A stretch of DNA of 64,000 nt from Undaria pinnatifida (lineage: Eukaryota; Sar; Phaeophyceae; Laminariales; Alariaceae), in NCBI GenBank assembly GCA_012845835.1, contig JABAKD010000012.1:14849195-14913194 (forward strand). Direction: 5' to 3'. The translations under genes and the position numbers were made by a program. Positions 36,401-42,400 of the stretch are shown here, piece by piece (position 1 is the first letter of the stretch; every line of letters starts with the position of its first letter). Under the pieces are notes generated by a model, which was not told the origin of the DNA, ran no database searches, and worked only from the letters and a program-made list of their open reading frames with translations.

Positions 36401-39400
36401 AAGTGGACCCTCACTTTTGGATGTCGACAAAATCGTCAGAAGACCGTTTTATGTCTGGCATTTTTTTCGTTGTACTGTTTATACTACCATTGCTATCAAT
36501 GCTATTACTAATAGTATTATTAGTACTACTAGTACCCTCCTCCCGTCACCGCCACCGCCACCACCGCAACCCACCCGGTCGCGAGCACTAAACAGGGCGC
36601 CAAACTTGACCTCCTACTGCAAACATCAAGAGTAGCGGCGCAATGCACCCATTTTCGCGGGCACCGCACAGTAAAATATGTTCCCGGAGCTTTTTTCGTG
36701 ATCCTTTTTATATATAACTAGTAGCATGCGTCAGTAGTTGGTCGCTGCCTGTGGTTCGTTCCTGTGTTGGCCCGTATCCATTCTGTAAAAAAACTCTCAC
36801 GTGCCTCAGGAGCAACTATTTATGACACGAGACGACACAATACTTTGGCCGCTTGACAGACGCTGCCAAGGCAACCGAACGCCTTGACGGACAGCCTTCA
36901 CGATCCTAACCCGGGTGACCCGAAAAAACCCGGACGGCACAACAGTCACTTTTTTAAGTAGGGGTTGCCACGCGTATGTTGAGGTTTTTGTTCGCAGCAC
37001 GTGTGTTGAGGTTTTTTCTTGCAGGGGGATAATGGGCAAACCGTTTAAACGGATGGAAATGCCAGGATTACACAGCCTTGACGGCTAAATCCCGGGGAGG
37101 AGCAAAAAGATCCCGTGCTACACGAAAACGTATACCAGGTATAAACAAGGGTTTACACACGTACAGCGAGTTTTGTTTTTAAAGGGGTACAGATGGCTAT
37201 CCGTCTAGGCGGATGGAAACGCCTTGACAGACATTCTTGACGGCCAAAATCCGGGCGACACGAAAAAATTCCCTGGATGCCCAAAAAACACATACCAGAT
37301 ATAAAATATATACTAGGGGTTTCCACACGTTCATTGACGTCTGTTGTACCGGGCGTATGGGGGACAATCAACGTAAACGGATGGAACAGCCTTGACCGAC
37401 TTCCTTGACTGAATTTTTGACTGACAGCCTTGACGGAGGTATTTACAGCCTTGACTTACTGACTGACAGCCTTGACTGACCGATTGACTGACTGACGGTC
37501 TTGACTGACTTACTGACTGACAGCCTTGACTGGCCAACTGACTGACGCCCTTGAATGTCATCCTGACTGACAGCCTTAACTGACTTCTTGATTGACAGCC
37601 TTGACCTACCGACTGACTGACAGCCTTGACTGACTTCTTGATTGACAGCCTTGACTTACCGGCTGACTGACAGCCTTGATGCTTGCCCATCTCCTAACAT
37701 ATTTGCTCAGGAGTGGCCTTCGAGCTTCGTGGAGGTTTCGTACGAGGTGGGAGGCGACGTGTTTTCCTTACAGGAGCTGGAGCACTGCGTTCTTCGGGGC
37801 AGGCTGCCGAGGCCGAACGTGAAAGACCTGCCGAAGCGGTTTGCGCCCCTGCCGCCGGAAGGCGACGACCACTACTTCTACAGCTTGAAGAAGGTGACAT
37901 ATCGGTCTCGACGTTTTTCTAATGAAAGAAGCGTTTTTTTAACACACATCGGGCAGATATAGATGTCCAATCGTGACCTGTGCCTGTCGTTCAGGGCAGA
38001 TCCCCATTCATTATCTGTGTCATTCAAGGCAGACAGAAGCCGACGAGCACTACTTCTACAGCTTGAAGAAGGTGACATATCGGTCTCGTACAGTCCAGGA
38101 CAGGTACTGGAAACAGGACGTGTGCTACGATAGAGGTTTCCTGATCATATGGTGTATTACCCCTTTTGGGCGTTAATATTTTCGGAATGACGGGGCTCTT
38201 CGAGCCAAAATTCCCGGCAACGCCATTCGTTTTTTTGCAATATTGAGCTTGTTTACCTACTGTAGGCCACGGGTTTGTTCATCGGGTTGGACTGGCGTTG
38301 TTGTCGGCTCAGGTTTTGGGGATATTTGGGGGGTGTTTTGGGGATATTTTGGGGATGTTTTGGGATGTTTTGGGGATGTTTTGGGGAGATGTGAAGCTCC
38401 TCGAGCGGAGACCCATAAGAAACAAAAAAAAAACGCGCACGTCTGCCGTGGCGCGCGTCGCAGGGTACATAGTAAGAAACGCAGCCTGATATTGCCCTAA
38501 TGCCTGGTATAAAAGACCCTACGGCCATTGTACTGAAGGTAGTGTAACGCATCCTCCCCTAAATAAGAACGCCTGCCTGGGTTAGCGTGTATGTTCCTTA
38601 TTAGAGGCCCTGTGTTGCTGTATCGGTCTCGATTTTTTGTTGTGCTAGAAGCACGTCACGACCGCTATTTCTACGGCTTAAAGAGCGTGGTATGCTTCGT
38701 ATCTGTCTATCGATTTCGAGTTTCGTTATTGCAATTAGCACAACACGACCGCTATCTCTACAGCTTGAAGAACGTGAAGTACCTGTCCGTCTCGTTTTTG
38801 GTTGATGAAACAGGCGTTCAGACCCCCGTTCATGATCTGTGTCGTTCAGAGCAAATAGGAGCGGACGACCACTACTTCTGTCAGTCTCGATTTTGTTTTT
38901 CCAAGAATCAGTTATAGACACACCCCGGACGGATCAGATCCTGATTGATAAGCCATATGTCATTCAGGGCAGTTAAAGGCCTGATCTGTATGATGTGCAT
39001 GGCCTACAGATCGTGTTGCGGGGGGACGGGGGGGGGGCGTATTTTCTGCATGATCTAGCACATGTTTCATGGGTTGGATTTGTTCTACATGATCGTGCAC
39101 AGCATATCATAACGAAAGATGCGGGATCTAGATGATCTAGACGATCTAGATTATCTAGATCTGTCCGAGGCGTGTTTTTTTTTTAAGGAAGCGTACCGAC
39201 AGCTGCAGACCTAACGTAAACAAATGAAGGTTTTTGAGCCCATCGCCGGCACTATGAGCGCTTTTTGTCACACCCCGCAAGAATGTGGTTCTTCCCACAT
39301 TCCAGACAGCCTATTGGCGGGCCCGTGCGTGGATGCTTGTTTGATAGTGCCCCCACCCCACGTCTCGCCTTCTGTCGACGCCTTCTTTTATATTGAAAAC

Positions 39401-42400
39401 CTCGATGTGTTTTTTTTTTAAGAGGTGAGATTGAAAACCTCGACCTTTTACTTTTTTTTTGTAATGATGCCATGGGTATTGTGTTGAGTATGCACAAGCA
39501 GACGACAGAATGACCGTGCTTCTAAACAATGGTTCCCAGTCCAATCCATCCTTGGTTGTGCCGACCCTAACGCTAATCCTAAGCTTACCCCTCATGTCCA
39601 GCGAACTAAGAACCCTAACGAATACGGTGTTGGCAGCGCACAGGCGGATATCACGATGAGTCTGTTTATGTACAATGGCTCCCAGCCCAACCCTTCCTGG
39701 GTGGTGCAAACCCTCACACTAACCCTAACCCTAACCCTAAGCCTCATGTCTGGCCTACTGACAGCCCTAACGAAAACGGTGTTGTCAATGTATACAGGCG
39801 GATGACAGGATGAGCCTGTTTCTGAACAACGGCTCCCAGTCCAACCCTCCGGTGGTGGTGCTGCTCACCCCGGGGACGATCAACGAACAGCTCAACCGCG
39901 CGTGCCAAGCGTTCGTGGACCACACGGTGAAGGTAAGGACGGTAAGGAGGCGTTTTTCGGTAGGGGTAGTGCTGTTATGCGGTACAATCGGGAAATGTTG
40001 TTTTAGCAACGACAAAAATAGGATTGACGGAGGTCCTCTGCTGCGGCAGGCCTGCCCAACATGTTGATGCAGCTTGGACTGTTGTTTTGGATGGCGGGGC
40101 AGGCGTGCTTCCTCCTGACCAGCGGTAGCAACCACCCGAGGGACTGGTGGAAGGTGCTTCTTGTGTCCGGCCGCAGGTCGTACTTCCACGCGGACTTCTT
40201 AACGAAGACACATGTGGAAAAATCGTCCACGATTTAACATGTTCAGTAGCTCTGTGTGTGAGGATCTCGGTCAATCATTCATCATTAATCATTAATCTCG
40301 ATTATAAAATCATTAAATCTCGATTTTATTTTATAGGTCGATCTAACAGCTGAAGTGTATTTTTTTATTTTTTTTAAATATATACTTCGAAGTATACTTC
40401 GTATATATTCGACCAAATCTTAATGTTCGATCTCACAGCTGGAGTGCAATATTTTTTTTCTGTAATACTTCGAAGTATATATATATATATGTTTGGAATA
40501 TCGTATTTGCTGTGATTTTTTTTTTTTTGGCATATGCTAGGCCATGGGGTTGTTCATCGAGTTGAACTTTCTTCGTTGTTTCTTGACAGTTAGTCTTTGG
40601 GTGAGGTTTATCATATGTAGCGCTCCTCGAGTGAGGGGCCTCAGGAAAAGTAGGAGAAAGGAGTTACTGATCTCGTAGCATGCGGCTAGGTCTTGCACCC
40701 AGCCGTGCTTGTATTTTTTTTATTTTTCGCCTTCGTACTTATTCTCTTCCTTGTTTTCTCGAGTATGCGTATACTTTACTCCACGAACCGTTGGGTGGTA
40801 TTGTTTTATTTGGCTTTCGAGTCATACGGGATGGTATATTGCGGCAGTAGCAGCGTTCCATCTGTGCGTATTGGTGCTGCGGTGCATGTTTTCTTTTTAG
40901 TTGTTTCTTCTCCCATGGGGATGCGTTTTGTTTTTTTCACCTTATTTGTGAGAACGGGCTAGATTTCCGAGATTTAGCTAGTACCACGTATCACAACAAC
41001 ACCAACACCGTCATACCAGGTATGCGTTTAGGGTGTGCGCTACGATACAGGTACGTAGTACCTTTTGTTTTGTACATTGACTTTTTATGGGTGACCCCAA
41101 ATCGTCGGAATCTGGCTTTTCTTGTTTTTGCACTATGAAATATTGACCTTTTTATACTTAAGACATGGGTTTGGCCGTAGGGTTGCACTTTCAGTTTTTA
41201 CCCCAAAACTAGTGTTTTGGTGAGGTATAGAGCTCCTCAGGTTACCGCCCTCCGAAAAAAAGTTGGTGTATATTTACCGTAGCATGTCTTGTATACTACA
41301 CATGCACTATTAAAATAGCTGGTACAAGGTTCCCGTGCGGGATGGGGTCGACTTGGTATCCCGGGGGCGTCGCAAGTCCTAACATGGTGAACAACGGCGT
41401 TCCAGTGATATGTATGAGCCACTGGTTTTGCTACTGCTGTATGCTTCTTATCCCTGGCATGAGGTCCGACGATGTGTGTTTGATTGTTGCGTTGGACTTG
41501 AAAGTGTCGTCGTGATTCGGTCTCCTGCTGTGAACCATCCACACGCATGTACACCGTGACTACTGGTACAAAGGCAAGAGCTTGAAAGACGGCTGCCGTT
41601 GTTGTACTGCTGCTGCTTCTGTGCTGCTGCCGTGTCCTGATTTTGTGACAGCACACACTCCACCCACGCATACCTGGCACGTACAGAAGCGTACAAACAT
41701 AAATATGCACACATAAGCACCGTTTGTGGCTATCACAAAGAAGAGAGTTCACCGCACCGCTGCTGTTGTACCGTGACTGCCACAAGTACTGAGCTTGAGA
41801 GCCATGTTTTGCATAGCAGCGGCGGAGCGAAAAGAGATGCAAGCTTGTCGGTTTCTACGGGCCCTGCACGGCTTGGTGAAACGAGGCAAGCGGTAGAATG
41901 GGCCTTGCTTTGTGGGTCTTGCACGTTGCGACTGCCTCCCAGATGCGGCGCGGGGAGCACAACAACAACGCGAGAAGTAGTAGCTAGGTGCCAATGTCCC
42001 AGGTAGACGGGCGCAGGGAGGCAGTTTTGTCTGGCGACATGTGTTACATGTGCAGTGCGAGGTGTACAACAGAAGTCGCAGAGGGGTAAGTGCAACAGGT
42101 ACGTTTGGTGTTGAAGAGATGTGCTGCTGCTGATGTTGATGATGATGATGATAGCTGTATGAAGCTGCGTCGTAGCAGACAGCAGAGGGGGTAAAACATG
42201 TGGGACTGATGATGTCGCTCAGTGGGTGGGAGAGCGGAGCGACTAATAAAATGTGAGAACGGAACAAGTTGTGTTTGCACAAGAACAAAACGGTTGCGGA
42301 GTTTTCTATGTACCTGACCGGCTCAGCGAGGCGGAACACAGCCCCCGGCAAAAAAATCCAGCCCCGCGACTTTGAATGCTCAGACCACCGCCACGGAGCT

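Noticed and set aside
41237-42351. Two overlapping minus-strand frames of about 200 codons
   Set aside because: They lie inside a gene A intron, overlap each other in different frames, include microsatellite translation (Ser/Thr/His runs) and show no recognisable domain.
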